A DNA stretch of 8,163 bases from Streptococcus sp. UBA6071 (GTDB taxonomy: Bacteria > Bacillota > Bacilli > Lactobacillales > Streptococcaceae), in contig DIXV01000126.1 in NCBI GenBank assembly GCA_002436115.1, positions 16,686 to 24,848 of the forward strand. Reading direction: 5' to 3'. A program made the translations under genes and the position numbers. Under the pieces are notes generated by a model. It was given only the letters and a program-made list of their open reading frames with translations. It searched no databases and was not told where the DNA came from. Below are positions 6,841 through 8,163 of the stretch, piece by piece; position 1 is the stretch's first letter, and each line of letters begins with the position of its first letter.

Positions 6841-8163
6841 ATGAAGTATTTTTTAAAGTACCTATTGCTGTGTTTTCTGTCTCTTATGATGGCTGCTTGT
6901 TCGGACAATCAAAACCAGACAGGATCTCTATCTCCCTTTAATCAGGACACCACTCAAAGGATTGATAGTGGCAAAGTCAAGGGTCAAAAGGATGAGGAGA
7001 ATCGGGTCATAGAATGGTTGGGTATCCCTTACGCTCAAGCACCTGTGGGCAACTTGCGCTGGAAAGCACCTCAGGCGGTTGAGAGTTGGAGAGGTACGTT
7101 TGATGCAACGGAGTATGGTGCTACAGCTATCCAACTATCTGATGGTGAGGTAGTCGGCTCAGAAGAGGCACTTAATTTAGATGTGGTAAGACCAGACACA
7201 GATGCAACACAGTTACCCGTAATCGTTTATCTTCATGGCGGGAACAATCAGACAGGTTCTTCTCAGGAGATTAAAGGGAACAGTTTTGTTAAGGACATCA
7301 ATGCAGTCTATGTTTCCGTCAATTACCGTCTTGGTCCTCTAGGCTTTAACCCACTTGAGGCATTGAAAACAGGAACTGATGAGGAAAATTCTGGAAATTA
7401 CGCTCTCCTAGATATTGCCAAGGCTTTGGATTGGGTAAAGGCTAATATTAAGACTTTTGGCGGAGATGCTGACAATGTGACTCTAGCAGGATTTTCAGCT
7501 GGTGGGCGTGATGTGATGGCAACTTTGATTTCCCCAATTTTCAAGGGCAAGTATCATAAGGCAATTTCATTTAGTGGCGGAATGACCCTAGCAGATGAAG
7601 CAGAAAGCCAAGAGATTTTTGCAAGTGCCATGGCGCCTCTCGTTGTTGAAGATGGCTTAAAGTCTACTGAAGAGGATGCTAAAGCATGGCTTTTGTCACA
7701 TGATACGGCAGTAGAAGCCTATTTATATGAGATAAAAGCAGACCGCTTGGCCAAATTGATGGGGAATGCTGCCATCCGAATGTCTGTATTCCCTCACCTC
7801 TATAAGGATGGGACAGTTCTTCCAGAGGAAGGATTTGACACTGCATCTTACAATGATGTCCCTCTCATGTTGGTCACTGGGACAAATGAATTTTCTCTTT
7901 TTGCTGCTTATGACCCTTACTTCAAAAAAGAATTTGAAAGTCAGAGCCTTTTCTCTGATGAGGCTAAATTAGCGGAATTCCTTTATACTCGTACGTATGG
8001 TGGGGATTTTTATCGCTTAGCTAATGGGGTAGAGAGTGCACGCCACCTGTCCAAACGTTACCAATCAGACATTTATATAGCCGAGATCAGTTATGGAGAC
8101 AATGCAGAGGTAACCTCGACTTTAGCAAGCCATTTTGGCGCCTTTCATGGTATTTTTGAACCT
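6841..8163 (+). CDS. Lipoprotein type-B carboxylesterase (3' end outside the window)
   Basis: Probably a surface-anchored alpha/beta-hydrolase that cleaves carboxylic esters; 441 residues are present and the C-terminus is cut off. Residues 1-19 are a lipoprotein signal peptide with lipobox MAAC, giving a lipidated Cys20. Family segments follow in order: LGIPYAQAPVGNLRW (60-74), the oxyanion-hole region YLHGGN (130-135), VNYRLGPLGF (160-169), GNYALLDIAKALDWVK (185-200), FGGDADNVTLAGFSAGG (206-222) with nucleophile Ser219, the GTNEF segment with probable acid Glu350, and GAFHGIF with His436. HGGN and GFSAG vary from the commoner HGGG and GESAG, so substrate preference may differ. GAAAGGA at 6828-6834 supports this start. 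The window ends shortly after the catalytic histidine. Confidence 0.9.
   Translation, partial: MKYFLKYLLLCFLSLMMAACSDNQNQTGSLSPFNQDTTQRIDSGKVKGQKDEENRVIEWLGIPYAQAPVGNLRWKAPQAVESWRGTFDATEYGATAIQLSDGEVVGSEEALNLDVVRPDTDATQLPVIVYLHGGNNQTGSSQEIKGNSFVKDINAVYVSVNYRLGPLGFNPLEALKTGTDEENSGNYALLDIAKALDWVKANIKTFGGDADNVTLAGFSAGGRDVMATLISPIFKGKYHKAISFSGGMTLADEAESQEIFASAMAPLVVEDGLKSTEEDAKAWLLSHDTAVEAYLYEIKADRLAKLMGNAAIRMSVFPHLYKDGTVLPEEGFDTASYNDVPLMLVTGTNEFSLFAAYDPYFKKEFESQSLFSDEAKLAEFLYTRTYGGDFYRLANGVESARHLSKRYQSDIYIAEISYGDNAEVTSTLASHFGAFHGIFEP

Noticed and set aside
6928..7134. Minus-strand 68-codon frame inside the esterase
   Set aside because: It overlaps a clear, motif-rich esterase coding region and has no family signature of its own.

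Overview
The window looks like chromosomal DNA from a Streptococcus or a close relative. The basis is low GC, strong AGGAGG-type ribosome binding sites, a HrcA/CIRCE-controlled groES-groEL operon whose GroEL ends in a GGM-type tail, a streptococcal-looking TadA and a CcpA-type cre site. I cannot name the species. No rRNA, tRNA, insertion sequence, integrase or CRISPR array is visible.

Layout: (1) 1-2230, plus strand: CIRCE operator, groES, a 92-base spacer with a nested hairpin, groEL, and a terminator. (2) 2246-5370, minus strand: a three-gene cluster transcribed in the order GntR/HutC regulator, AraC-type regulator, NagA-like N-acetylglucosamine-6-phosphate deacetylase, ending in a strong hairpin plus T-tract that faces the groESL terminator. 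(3) 5371-5694: an AT- and purine-rich divergent spacer with a possible gene remnant. (4) 5695-6174, plus strand: tadA, whose extended -10 box lies so close to the start codon that its mRNA may be leaderless. (5) 6175-6840: about 670 bases without a conventional gene, but with clear signals: a G8 run, a near-perfect sigma-A promoter with a cre site in its spacer, two tandem related micro-ORFs with good ribosome binding sites, about 275 bases I cannot explain, and a terminator. (6) 6841 to the window edge: a lipoprotein-type carboxylesterase, cut off at its C-terminus.

The chaperonin genes and tadA are housekeeping. The minus-strand cluster reads as a locally regulated amino-sugar catabolic unit, with the two regulators probably acting on the deacetylase gene and perhaps on an unlinked transporter. 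The most unusual element is the pair of micro-ORFs at 6346-6396 and 6435-6479. They encode 16- and 14-residue peptides sharing the pattern M-L-[RK]-x-N-[LI]-x-x-Y-K-N-G-D. Six of their eight identical residues use different synonymous codons, which suggests selection on the peptide rather than a recent DNA duplication. With their own catabolite-type promoter they may be an undescribed micropeptide locus; their function is unknown.
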